From Odoribacter lunatus (GTDB taxonomy: Bacteria > Bacteroidota > Bacteroidia > Bacteroidales > Marinifilaceae): DNA of 64,000 nt. This document shows positions 42,801-50,617 of the stretch, piece after piece (the stretch's first letter is position 1; each line of letters opens with the position of its first letter). The position numbers and the translations under genes were made by a program. The stretch is taken from assembly GCF_943193135.1 (NCBI RefSeq), contig NZ_CALPCZ010000003.1:80172-144171 (forward strand), read 5' to 3'. The notes beneath the pieces are model-generated. The model saw only the letters and a program-made list of their open reading frames with translations. It ran no database searches and was not told where the DNA came from.

Positions 42801-42836
42801 AGTTGAAAGGGAGAGTTTTTCTCCCTTTCTTTTTTA
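42801..42836 (+). terminator. Terminator after the BACON/LRR gene
   Basis: 9-bp stem GAAAGGGAG / CTCCCTTTC with a 7-base loop and a run of six T residues, about 35 bp after the stop. Confidence 0.8.
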
Positions 42837-42885
42837 TCGTGAAGATAACTTATCATGGGAAAGACGTAATTTCATGAATTATAGC

Positions 42886-42893
42886 TACCTTTG
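42886..42893 (+). promoter_or_regulatory. -7 element of the KilA-N fragment gene
   Basis: TACCTTTG lies 25 bp upstream of the ATG at 42919. A good -33 match is not seen. Confidence 0.45.
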
Positions 42894-42918
42894 TAATAAA
42901 ACCAAAGCATAAACCACC

Positions 42919-43182
42919 ATGGCAAAGATTACGGTTCAAAATACAGACATTAGTGTTGTCAAGCACAACGATGAAGATTATATCAGCCTTACAGATATGG
43001 CACGAAGTCAACTGCAAGAGCATATTATCTTCCGTTGGCTTAGTCTTAAAAGTACTATCGAGTATCTTGGTAAATGGGAAATGCTATATAATCCTGATTT
43101 TAATTGTACCGAATTCGGTATAATTCATCAGATGAGTGTATTGGAAAGCAGTGATAATGGAAACCGAAAATTATTAAGATGA
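42919..43182 (+). CDS. Short KilA-N domain protein, probably truncated
   Basis: The 87-residue product begins like Bacteroidetes KilA-N proteins (MAKITVQNTDISVVKHNDEDYISLTDMAR). It keeps the STIEYLGKWEMLYNPDFN segment, then runs out in an unrelated tail, EFGIIHQMSVLESSDNGNRK. Full-length relatives are commonly about 250 residues or more and continue with a C-terminal domain, so this is likely a 3'-truncated remnant or a minimal DNA-binding version. KilA-N domains are typical of phages and mobile DNA. A -7 element and a strong terminator flank it, so it may still be expressed. Confidence 0.65.
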   Translation: MAKITVQNTDISVVKHNDEDYISLTDMARSQLQEHIIFRWLSLKSTIEYLGKWEMLYNPDFNCTEFGIIHQMSVLESSDNGNRKLLR

Positions 43183-43205
43183 TTGTAATTCGTCCGGCAA
43201 TCATT

Positions 43206-43235
43206 GAAAAAAGGGGGAATCTTCCCCCTTTTTTC
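43206..43235 (+). terminator. Terminator after the KilA-N fragment
   Basis: Perfect stem GAAAAAAGGGGGA / TCCCCCTTTTTTC with a 4-base loop; it starts 24 bp after the stop. Confidence 0.85.
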
Positions 43236-43248
43236 TTAATTGGATTTG

Positions 43249-43308
43249 TTATCGGATTTCAGCACCCAGTTGGTGTTGGTAGTTGCCGATGAGTTTGTTC
43301 ATGATTTT
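43249..43308 (-). pseudogene. Duplicate of the pheT 3' end (20 codons), left flank of the GHKL/STAS module
   Basis: These 60 bases match 44776-44835, the last 20 codons of pheT, at 57 positions, beginning exactly at the stop codon and in the same orientation. Two differences are synonymous and one changes Ser to Asn. Homology stops sharply at 43308. It is not part of a complete gene. It is best explained as the displaced original 3' end of pheT, or as an attachment-site copy from an insertion event. Confidence 0.85.
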
Positions 43309-43329
43309 CATCTTCGTTAAAGTTGTAGA

Positions 43330-43361
43330 TTTGGTTTTGTTGTATACTTTTACGAACTTTG
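43330..43361 (+). promoter_or_regulatory. Probable promoter of the GHKL/STAS module
   Basis: TTTG (43330-43333) is followed after 20 bp by GAACTTTG (43354-43361), one mismatch from TAnnTTTG. This places transcription initiation near 43368 and supports the ATG at 43392 rather than a TTG at 43359 as start codon. Confidence 0.5.
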
Positions 43362-43391
43362 TCGAAAGTATCAATTATTAATTTATCATCA

Positions 43392-44297
43392 ATGAACAAT
43401 ATAGTTAGCATACCCAATGTTTGTAGAGATGAGAGGATTGGGAGTGCTTTCAATCATTTGTTCCGTTTGATACATCAAGTAGAATGTATCGATGATGATA
43501 ATGTTGTTTGGGATTTTAGTGAATGTTCATTTTTTCATCCATTTTTCTTATTCCCGCTTGCTTTATATAAAGATACTTGTGAAAAGAATGTGATATTCAA
43601 AAATATGTCATCTTACCTTCAGGAATATTCCAAATTGATATATTTTGAAGATTTGTTGCATATACGTAAAGATACTTGCATAGAAGATATATTGAATGGA
43701 TATATGAATAAGACCTATATACCTATATGTAAGTTTGATTTATGTATTACGAATATAGATGGTTTGCAATCTTGTATACAAAAGATAATAGAATCTCAGT
43801 GTAATGCTGATAAAAGAATAACGACTCCATTGTCATATTTTCTTGGAGAATTGATATGTAATATAAGCCAACATTCGGATAGTGTTCATGGCTATATATA
43901 CTCACAATACATACATCAGGAAAAGTGTATTGATATGTGTATTGCAGATTCTGGTATTACTATTTTAGGTAGTTATGTGAAAACCAGGAAGTATCTAAAT
44001 GAAATAGGGGATGACGATGCCATTGCTATTAAAAAGGCTAATGAAGGATATTCAACAAAAGATTTACCAAATAGCGAAAGCAGAGGATATGGTATATCTT
44101 CTACCAAAAAGATGCTTGTGGATGGATTAGGAGGCGCTTTCTTTATGTTGTCCGGCGGAGGTTTTCATCGTCATTCAGACTCAAAAAGTGATTATATAAA
44201 ATTGCCTCCTTCTATAAATTGGAATGGCACGATTATATTAATGAGAATACCTATTGAAGTCCCAGTTGATTTCAGTTATGAAAAATATGTAGGATAA
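43392..44297 (+). CDS. GHKL-type ATPase with N-terminal STAS-like region
   Basis: The 301-residue protein has an N-terminal region (about 1-110) with VVWDFSECSFFHPFFL, which resembles a STAS-like core. A histidine-kinase-like (GHKL) ATP-binding domain (about 145-290) follows. GHKL boxes are visible: N box ELICNISQHS, G1 box ADSGIT and G2 box RGYGISSTKKM. There is no phospho-accepting histidine domain, no membrane segment and no receiver domain, so it is a soluble cytoplasmic ATPase, more like anti-sigma-factor kinases than sensor kinases. It is 5 bp upstream of a STAS-like partner gene. The DNA is AT-rich compared with pheT. Its cellular role is not known to me; a regulatory switch or a defence role are both open. 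Confidence 0.8.
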   Translation: MNNIVSIPNVCRDERIGSAFNHLFRLIHQVECIDDDNVVWDFSECSFFHPFFLFPLALYKDTCEKNVIFKNMSSYLQEYSKLIYFEDLLHIRKDTCIEDILNGYMNKTYIPICKFDLCITNIDGLQSCIQKIIESQCNADKRITTPLSYFLGELICNISQHSDSVHGYIYSQYIHQEKCIDMCIADSGITILGSYVKTRKYLNEIGDDDAIAIKKANEGYSTKDLPNSESRGYGISSTKKMLVDGLGGAFFMLSGGGFHRHSDSKSDYIKLPPSINWNGTIILMRIPIEVPVDFSYEKYVG

Positions 44298-44302
44298 TTA
44301 AA

Positions 44303-44662
44303 ATGGGAATTATGGAAAGCAATGTAATAAAAATATCTTCATTGATTAGTAGCGATGTTCGTTCCCGTTCTAATGCAGATATAGTAAGGAACGCTATGAT
44401 GAGAATGTCTGATAAGGCAATACTTGATTTTTCTGGAGTATCTTTCGTTTCAAGGTCTTTTTCTGACGAGTTGTGTTCTGTTGTTGAACATTTTCATAAT
44501 CTGACGATAGTGATGATAAATATGTCTGATGTTGTTCGGAATATGATAGAAATAGTAAAAAACGGGAGAAAGAATAAAAGAGTTCGTATAAATGACGAAT
44601 CTGTAATAAAAGAATTTGATAATATTGATAGTCTTCTGAAATTTTTAAATAGTGAGGCTTAA
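44303..44662 (+). CDS. STAS-like (DUF4325-type) protein
   Basis: This 119-residue protein has the central strand motif AILDFSGVSFVSRSFSDEL, typical of the DUF4325 STAS-like family, followed by IVMINMSDVVRNMIEIV and a charged C-terminal helix. STAS folds are the partners of GHKL kinases in anti-sigma switches (SpoIIAA/SpoIIAB-like). It follows the GHKL gene by 5 bp, so the two products probably interact. The ATG at 44303 or 44312 (MESNVIK) could be the start. Its DFS-x-x-SF motif is also found in the N-terminus of the GHKL partner. Confidence 0.8.
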   Translation: MGIMESNVIKISSLISSDVRSRSNADIVRNAMMRMSDKAILDFSGVSFVSRSFSDELCSVVEHFHNLTIVMINMSDVVRNMIEIVKNGRKNKRVRINDESVIKEFDNIDSLLKFLNSEA

Positions 44663-44718
44663 TCCTTGCTATTTTGCTATCTAAGGTTACATAGTTGTGG
44701 GACAACAGAGAATTTATA

Positions 44719-44756
44719 AATATCAAAGGGCACCGATTTCGGTGCCCTTTGATATT
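44719..44756. terminator. Bidirectional terminator between the STAS-like gene and pheT
   Basis: A perfect 17-bp stem (AATATCAAAGGGCACCG with its complement) and a 4-base loop lie between the convergent 3' ends of the STAS-like gene and pheT. It has short A/T tracts on both sides, so it can serve both. Confidence 0.8.
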
Positions 44757-44775
44757 ATAGAAATAATGGTTTAAC

Positions 44776-47223
44776 TTATCGGATTTCAGCCCCCAATTGG
44801 TGTTGGTAGCTGCCGATGAGTTTGTTCATGATTTTGTCGATTTGCTTGTCCGTCAGGGTTTTTTCGTCGTCCTGTAGGGTGAAGCTGACAGCGTAGGATT
44901 TTTTGCCGGTGCCCAGCTTTTCCCCTTCGTACACGTCGAAAAGGGTCACGGATTTCAACAGTGTCTTTTCCGTTCTCAAAGCGAGTTCTTTCACTTCCTT
45001 GAAAGTGACTTTTTTATCCAGCAGCAGGGCCAGATCCCGTTTTACGGAAGGATATCTGGGCAGCGGGGTGAAAGTCGTCGTATGGTTCTTGAGGGCTTTC
45101 AGCAGGTTTTCCCAAGAGAAATCGGCATAATAGACTTCCTGGTCGATGTCGAAGTTTTTCAGCAGTTTCCGGCTGACCGTTCCGACGGTGAGCAGGTGTT
45201 TGCCGTTCAGGGTGTAATTCAGTCCTTCCCGCAATATGTCCTGGGTGTTTTCCTCGATATTCAGCGCATCAGTTTTGAATCCTAGCCGGGAGAGTACCAG
45301 TTCGCCGCAGGCTTTCAAGGTAAAGAAATCGCTGCGGGCTTCTTTCGTGTTCCAGGAAGCCGCGGTTTTGTTCCCCGTGAGGAAGAGTGCCAAGCGGTTT
45401 TCTTCCCGGTACTGTTTCAGGTGGTTTTCTCCGTCTTTTTTGTTGAAGGTATAGGATTTACCGAATTCGTATAATTTTAAACTGTTGTTTTTCCGGTTGA
45501 TGTTATAAGCGATGGTCTCCAGTCCGCCGAACAGGAGACTCTGGCGCATGGCGTTGAGGTCGGAGCTGAGCGGGTTGTAGAGCATGACGGTGTTTTCCGG
45601 CTTGTAGGTTTCCAGTCCCTCGAAATAGGACGCCTTGGTCAGTGAGTTGTTCATGATTTCGTTGAATCCGTTGCCGGTCAGCAGGTCGGAAATCATGTCC
45701 TTCAGCCGGTAATCGTCCGGTTTTTCCGAATAGCTCAAGGTCGAATTGACTTTGGAGGGCACCTCGATGTTGTTAAACCCATAGATGCGCAGAATGTCTT
45801 CGATGACATCGGCTTCGCGGCGTACGTCCACGCGGTAGGGCGGAACATGCAGCAACAGTGCCGTTTCGCTTTCCCGGACGATTTTCATTTCCAGAGCGGA
45901 AAGGATTTTCTTGATTCTCTCTTTTCCGATGGCTTTTCCGATAAGGCGGTCGATGTGGTCGTATTTCACTTCCACTTCAAAGTCTTTGACCGGGTTCGGG
46001 TAGATGTCGATGATGTCGGATGTTATTTTGCCTCCGGCGAGTTCCTTGATCAGCAGAGCCGCCCGTTTCAGCGCATAAATGACGATGTTGGGATCCGTTC
46101 CCCGTTCAAACCGGAAGGAGGCATCGGTGTTCAGACCGTGGCGGCGGGCCGTTTTGCGTACGAATACGGGGTCGAAGCAGGCACTTTCCAGAAATACGTT
46201 TTTCGTATTTTCGGTGATGCCGCTTTCGATTCCGCCGAATACTCCCGCAATGCACATGGGAGCCTCTGCGTTGCAGACCATCAAGTCGTTTTCGTTAAGC
46301 TCCCTTTCGACGCCGTCTAAGGTGACGAATTTGGTTCCCGTCGGGAAACTGCGGAGCAGGACTTTGTCGCCCTTGATTTTGTCTTTGTCGAAGGTGTGTA
46401 ACGGTTGTCCCAGTTCAAAGAGAACATAGTTGCTGATGTCTACGACATTGTTTATCGGGTTCAGGCCGATGGCTTTCAGTCTGTTGCGCAGCCATGCGGG
46501 CGATTCTTTTACGGTTACGCCTTCGATGCAGACCCCCGCATAGCGGATGCAGGCTTCGGGGCGTTTCACCTCTATGGAGATGGAAGCGTCCGTCGAATCG
46601 GTTTTGTATTGTTCTACGGAGGGCAGGGTATAGTCGATGTCGCCGCTTTGTTTCAGGTAGGCGGCCAGATCTCGGGCGACGCCTATATGGGACGCGCCGT
46701 CCACCCGATTGGGCGTGATGTCTATTTCGATGACGTAGTCGGTAGTGATGTCATAGTATTCGGAGGCAGGCGTGCCTGTTTTTACGTCCGGCGGCAGTAC
46801 GATGATACCCGCGTGGTCCGTTCCGATACCGATTTCGTCTTCGGCACATATCATGCCTTCGGATTCCTGTCCGCGTATTTTGGATTTCTTAATGACGAAT
46901 TCCTTGTCGCCGTCATAGAGTACGGTGCCGATGGTAGCCACGACGACTTTCTGTCCTGCAGCTACATTGGGAGCGCCGCATACGATAGGGGTGAGGTGGC
47001 CGTCTCCCAGATCCACCGTGGTGAGGTGGAGGTGATCGGAATCCGGATGAGGTACGCAGGTTTTCACTTCTCCGATAACCAAACCTTTGAGTCCTCCTTT
47101 GACGGACTCGAATTTTTCATATCCACCGACTTCCAGTCCGATACTGGTCAATATTTTGCAGATTTCTTCGATGGGGAGGTCGGTTTTCAGATAGTCATTC
47201 AGCCAGTTTAAAGATATATTCAT
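44776..47223 (-). CDS. pheT: Phenylalanyl-tRNA synthetase beta subunit
   Basis: This 815-residue protein is the beta chain of the alpha2-beta2 enzyme that charges tRNA-Phe. Domains in order are: B1/tRNA-binding (GLVIGEVKTCVPHPDSDHLH); B3/B4 editing region with FELGQPLHTFD; B5; the catalytic-like core (DASFRFERGTDPN is before it, near 365); and the C-terminal anticodon-binding FDX-ACB domain (PRYPSVKRDLALLLD). Length is standard. It is the last gene of the nadB-nadC-sulfatase-nadA-pheT run, 44 bp after nadA. Its last 20 codons are the right-hand copy of a 60-bp repeat whose other copy is at 43249. Confidence 0.96.
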   Translation of the reverse strand: MNISLNWLNDYLKTDLPIEEICKILTSIGLEVGGYEKFESVKGGLKGLVIGEVKTCVPHPDSDHLHLTTVDLGDGHLTPIVCGAPNVAAGQKVVVATIGTVLYDGDKEFVIKKSKIRGQESEGMICAEDEIGIGTDHAGIIVLPPDVKTGTPASEYYDITTDYVIEIDITPNRVDGASHIGVARDLAAYLKQSGDIDYTLPSVEQYKTDSTDASISIEVKRPEACIRYAGVCIEGVTVKESPAWLRNRLKAIGLNPINNVVDISNYVLFELGQPLHTFDKDKIKGDKVLLRSFPTGTKFVTLDGVERELNENDLMVCNAEAPMCIAGVFGGIESGITENTKNVFLESACFDPVFVRKTARRHGLNTDASFRFERGTDPNIVIYALKRAALLIKELAGGKITSDIIDIYPNPVKDFEVEVKYDHIDRLIGKAIGKERIKKILSALEMKIVRESETALLLHVPPYRVDVRREADVIEDILRIYGFNNIEVPSKVNSTLSYSEKPDDYRLKDMISDLLTGNGFNEIMNNSLTKASYFEGLETYKPENTVMLYNPLSSDLNAMRQSLLFGGLETIAYNINRKNNSLKLYEFGKSYTFNKKDGENHLKQYREENRLALFLTGNKTAASWNTKEARSDFFTLKACGELVLSRLGFKTDALNIEENTQDILREGLNYTLNGKHLLTVGTVSRKLLKNFDIDQEVYYADFSWENLLKALKNHTTTFTPLPRYPSVKRDLALLLDKKVTFKEVKELALRTEKTLLKSVTLFDVYEGEKLGTGKKSYAVSFTLQDDEKTLTDKQIDKIMNKLIGSYQHQLGAEIR

Positions 47224-47267
47224 TTGTTTACGGATTAACTTATTGGGTTTATAGTTTCTATTTCGGT

Positions 47268-48194
47268 TTATCGTATTTGCAACATTCTTTCAATGGGAAT
47301 CCAGGCCTTTTGTCTGATTTCTTCCGGCACTTTCACGACGTATTGTTCGTTTTCCAGAGCTGCCAGCGTGTTTTCGAGGGTGATTTTTTTCATTTGTCCG
47401 CATACGGTCGTGGGATGTATGGGGATAAATTCCTTGTCCGGATTGTCTTTCCGGAGTTTGTGGATAGTCTCGATTTCGGTGGCGATGATGAATTGCTTTT
47501 TGGAGGACGCGGCAGCGTGTCTGATCATGCCGGCAGTGGAGTAAAGGTACGCCTGCGGTAGGTTCAGTATGGCGTCGTCGTGCGAGCAGTTGGATTCGGG
47601 ATGTATCAGAATATCCGCCTCGGGATAGGCTCTGTGTTTTTCCAATATCATGTCGGTGGTAATGCGTTCGTGGACGCAGCAGTCGCCGTTCCACAGCTCC
47701 ATTTCCCGTCCTGTTTTGCGTTGTATCCAGGCTCCTAAATTCTTGTCTGGAACAAACAGGATTTTTTTGTCTTTCGGAAGACTTTCGACGACTTGCAGGG
47801 CATTGGCGGAGGTGCAGCAGATGTCGGTCCACGCCTTTACTTCTGCTGTCGTGTTGATATAGCTGACGACGATGCCGTCGGGGTTGGCTTTTTTCCATTC
47901 GCGGAGGTCGTAGCCTGTAATACTTTCCGCTAGGGAACAGCCGGCACCCAATGCAGGAATTAGCACTTTTTTACCGGGAGAGATGATGGAGGCGGTTTCT
48001 GCCATGAAATGCACTCCGCAGAATACGATGATGTTCGCATCGGTTTTTCCGGCTTCCTGCGAGAGCCCTAGTGAGTCGCCCAGATAGTCGGCCACATCCT
48101 GTACTTCGGGACGGGTGTAGTAGTGGGCTAAAATAATGGCGTTCTTCTCTCTTTTGAGCCGGTTTATTTTATCGCTAATCTCCTGGTTTGTCAT
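47268..48194 (-). CDS. nadA: Quinolinate synthase
   Basis: This 308-residue enzyme condenses iminoaspartate with dihydroxyacetone phosphate to quinolinate in NAD synthesis and needs a [4Fe-4S] cluster. Cysteines expected as ligands are seen in CGVHFMAET, DICCTSANAL and TTVCGQMKK. Further signatures are AHYYTRPEVQDVADYLGDSL and HPESNCSHD. Its ATG overlaps the sulfatase stop (ATGA), so translation is coupled. nadC and nadB lie further upstream in the same unit. Confidence 0.96.
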   Translation of the reverse strand: MTNQEISDKINRLKREKNAIILAHYYTRPEVQDVADYLGDSLGLSQEAGKTDANIIVFCGVHFMAETASIISPGKKVLIPALGAGCSLAESITGYDLREWKKANPDGIVVSYINTTAEVKAWTDICCTSANALQVVESLPKDKKILFVPDKNLGAWIQRKTGREMELWNGDCCVHERITTDMILEKHRAYPEADILIHPESNCSHDDAILNLPQAYLYSTAGMIRHAAASSKKQFIIATEIETIHKLRKDNPDKEFIPIHPTTVCGQMKKITLENTLAALENEQYVVKVPEEIRQKAWIPIERMLQIR

Positions 48195-49756
48195 TGCATT
48201 GTATTTTGGTTGCCAAAGATAAGGGTTTTGTTGCGTACTTTTCTCAAAATCTGCTCTAGTTCAAAAACTTTCTCCGGGTATTTTGCCGCCACGTTTTCCT
48301 TTTCTCCGATTTGTAGCATATTATAAAGTTGTGGTGTTCCCAGGTACCCCGTTTCGATTTTCGGTCCCCAGGTAATCATGGGACTTCCCTCGCTACCTTC
48401 GATATATTTCCAGTTCTTGGTACGTACGGAAAGCGTGTGATTGGCGGCCTGCTCTATGACCCATGGCCGGTCGGTGCGGTTTTGCCCTAAAAGGGTGGCG
48501 AGACAGTCGTAGCTGTCCGGAGCACTTCCCCTGGGTATGCGTGCATTTACCAGAGAGGCGAATGAGGCGAGCCAGTCGATCTGTGAAATCAAGGCGTCCG
48601 ATACCGCCGGTTTTTGAATGCCTTCCGGCCAGTGGACAATGACGGGAATTCGTGTACCTCCTTCAAATGCGCTGTATTTTCCCCCGCGGAGATGGCCGGT
48701 CGGGCTGTGGCCGTTCAGCAGTTCCTCCGCCCGGTCGTCATAGCCGTCATCAACCACGGGACCGTTGTCGCTGGATAGTATGATGAGTGTATTGCGGGTT
48801 AATCCCAATTCATCCAGTATCTGCAGCAATTGCCCTATGCTCCAGTCGAACTGGGCGATGGCGTCGCCACGTAATCCCATTTTGCTCTTGTTTCGGAAGC
48901 GCTTGTGCGGGAAACGGGGGACGTGTATGTCGTTGGTGGCGAAATACATGAAGAACGGCTCGTCTTTGTGCTGCCGGATAAAATTGATGGCATGTACGGT
49001 GATGGAGTCCGCTATGTTTTCGTCTTTCCACAGGGCTTTGCCGCCTCCTTTCATGTAGCCGATGCGGCTGATGCCGTTTACGATGGACTGGTCGTGTCCG
49101 TGACTCGGTTTCAGATTGTATAACAGTTCCGGATTGTCTTTTCCTGTCGGTTCTCCGGAGAAATTCTTTATGTAGCTGACTTCTATTGGGGCGGACGGGT
49201 CGTAATTGGCTACCCGGCCGTTTTCGATGAACACGCAGGGAACGCGGTCGGCAGTGGCTGCCATGATGTAGGAGTAATCGAAGCCTAAATCGCCGAGTGC
49301 AGCTGGAAGCGGAGCATTCCAGTCCTGTTGTGCGGTTTTGTCGCCCAGTCCCAGATGCCATTTTCCGAATGCTCCGGTGGCATAGCCTGCGCTTTTGAAC
49401 ATATCGGCCATGGTATACTGCGCGGGATTGATGATCATGCCCGCATTGCCTGCGGCGACGTCCGTGCCGGGTTTGCGCCACGCGTATTCTCCCGTCAGTA
49501 CGGAATAGCGGGAGGGGGTACTCGTCGCTGCCGTCGCGTGTGCGTTGGTGAAGCGGATGCCGTTGTCTGCCAATCTGTTGACATGTGGAGTCCGGATGTT
49601 TTTTGCACCGTAGCATTCCAGATCCCCGTAGCCCAGGTCGTCGGCATAAATGAAAATTACGTTAGGCGTACTGGAGTTTTTTTCTTTGTTCTCTGCTTGG
49701 GTGATCAGGCAGGACGACAAAGCCAATGACAGAATACCATACTGTTTCCTTTTCAT
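48191..49756 (-). CDS. Secreted Ser-type sulfatase
   Basis: This 521-residue enzyme has a signal peptide (MKRKQYGILSLALSSCLITQA). It carries the sulfatase signature STPSRYSVLTGEY at 79-91, in which the catalytic residue is Ser79 rather than Cys. Ser-type sulfatases need an anaerobic radical SAM maturase (anSME) to form formylglycine. Metal-binding residues are in IYADDLGYGD at the N-terminus and in ILSSDNGPVVDDG. It probably desulfates mucin or glycosaminoglycan, working with the GH20 enzymes at 33431-37392. It sits inside the NAD biosynthesis cluster, 21 bp after nadC and overlapping nadA by 4 bp, an unusual location. Confidence 0.93.
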   Translation of the reverse strand: MKRKQYGILSLALSSCLITQAENKEKNSSTPNVIFIYADDLGYGDLECYGAKNIRTPHVNRLADNGIRFTNAHATAATSTPSRYSVLTGEYAWRKPGTDVAAGNAGMIINPAQYTMADMFKSAGYATGAFGKWHLGLGDKTAQQDWNAPLPAALGDLGFDYSYIMAATADRVPCVFIENGRVANYDPSAPIEVSYIKNFSGEPTGKDNPELLYNLKPSHGHDQSIVNGISRIGYMKGGGKALWKDENIADSITVHAINFIRQHKDEPFFMYFATNDIHVPRFPHKRFRNKSKMGLRGDAIAQFDWSIGQLLQILDELGLTRNTLIILSSDNGPVVDDGYDDRAEELLNGHSPTGHLRGGKYSAFEGGTRIPVIVHWPEGIQKPAVSDALISQIDWLASFASLVNARIPRGSAPDSYDCLATLLGQNRTDRPWVIEQAANHTLSVRTKNWKYIEGSEGSPMITWGPKIETGYLGTPQLYNMLQIGEKENVAAKYPEKVFELEQILRKVRNKTLIFGNQNTMQ

Positions 49757-49777
49757 GGTAGCGCTTTGATAAGTTCT

Positions 49778-50617
49778 TTAATGGGTTTTGATGTTCATGC
49801 TGATATCCAGTGCTGTTACCGAGTGAGTCAGGGCACCTACGCTGATGTAATCCACACCGGTGGCGGCCACTTCTTTCAAACGGGGAATGCTCATGTTCCC
49901 GGAGGCTTCGGTTTTGGCTTTCCCGGCGATGATTTTTACGGCTTCGGCCATGTCCTGATTGTTCATGTTGTCGAGCATGATGATATCGGCCTGTGCCGCC
50001 AGGGCTTCCCGCACTTCGTCCAGGTTGGTGGTCTCCACTTCGATTTTGATGCCGGCGGTGATGTTTTTGCGAACGGCCTCCACGGCTTGCGTGATGCCGC
50101 CTGCCACTTTTATATGGTTGTCTTTGATCATGACCATGTCATACAGTCCCATCCGGTGATTGGTGCCTCCTCCTTGCTTTACGGCCAGTTTGTCGAGCAC
50201 CCTCAGTCCGGGCGCCGTTTTGCGGGTGTCAAGCAGCTGAGTGTGCGTGCCTGCCAGTTCCCTGACGTATCTGGCGGTTTCGGTGGCTATTCCCGACATG
50301 CGCTGGAGGATATTCAGCGAAAGGCGTTCTCCCAGCAGCAGACAGCGGTAGCTGGCTTCGATGCGCAGGATGATGTCGCCCTTTTTTACAGCGTCTCCGT
50401 CTTTCACTTTCGCATCCCAGACGATGTCTTTCTCAAAGCGTTCGTAAACGCGTCTGGCGATGCCCAGTCCGGAAATTACGCCGTCCGCCTTCATCTTCAT
50501 TTCTGCTACCGCCCGGGAGCGGGCAGGTATGATGGAGTCGGTTGTAACGTCACCGGTGGCAATATCTTCTTCGATAGCGAGGTCTATCAGTCGGTCGATT
50601 AGTTCGTCGTATTGCAT
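49778..50617 (-). CDS. nadC: Nicotinate-nucleotide pyrophosphorylase (carboxylating)
   Basis: This 279-residue quinolinate phosphoribosyltransferase converts quinolinate and PRPP to nicotinate mononucleotide, the third step of de novo NAD synthesis. Family landmarks include EDIATGDVTTDSI, LLGERLSLNILQRMSGIAT, DTRKTAPGLRVLDKLAVKQG and MIKDNHIKVAGG. Length is normal. The start overlaps the end of nadB by 19 bp. Confidence 0.96.
   Translation of the reverse strand: MQYDELIDRLIDLAIEEDIATGDVTTDSIIPARSRAVAEMKMKADGVISGLGIARRVYERFEKDIVWDAKVKDGDAVKKGDIILRIEASYRCLLLGERLSLNILQRMSGIATETARYVRELAGTHTQLLDTRKTAPGLRVLDKLAVKQGGGTNHRMGLYDMVMIKDNHIKVAGGITQAVEAVRKNITAGIKIEVETTNLDEVREALAAQADIIMLDNMNNQDMAEAVKIIAGKAKTEASGNMSIPRLKEVAATGVDYISVGALTHSVTALDISMNIKTH

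Noticed and set aside
43359..43391. TTG start giving an 11-residue longer GHKL protein
   Set aside because: The predicted -7 element covers 43354-43361, so the TTG would not be in the transcript; ATG at 43392 is preferred.
43259..43453. 64-codon minus-strand frame across the pheT remnant
   Set aside because: It is in a different frame from the pheT remnant and runs antisense to the GHKL gene start; no product recognised.
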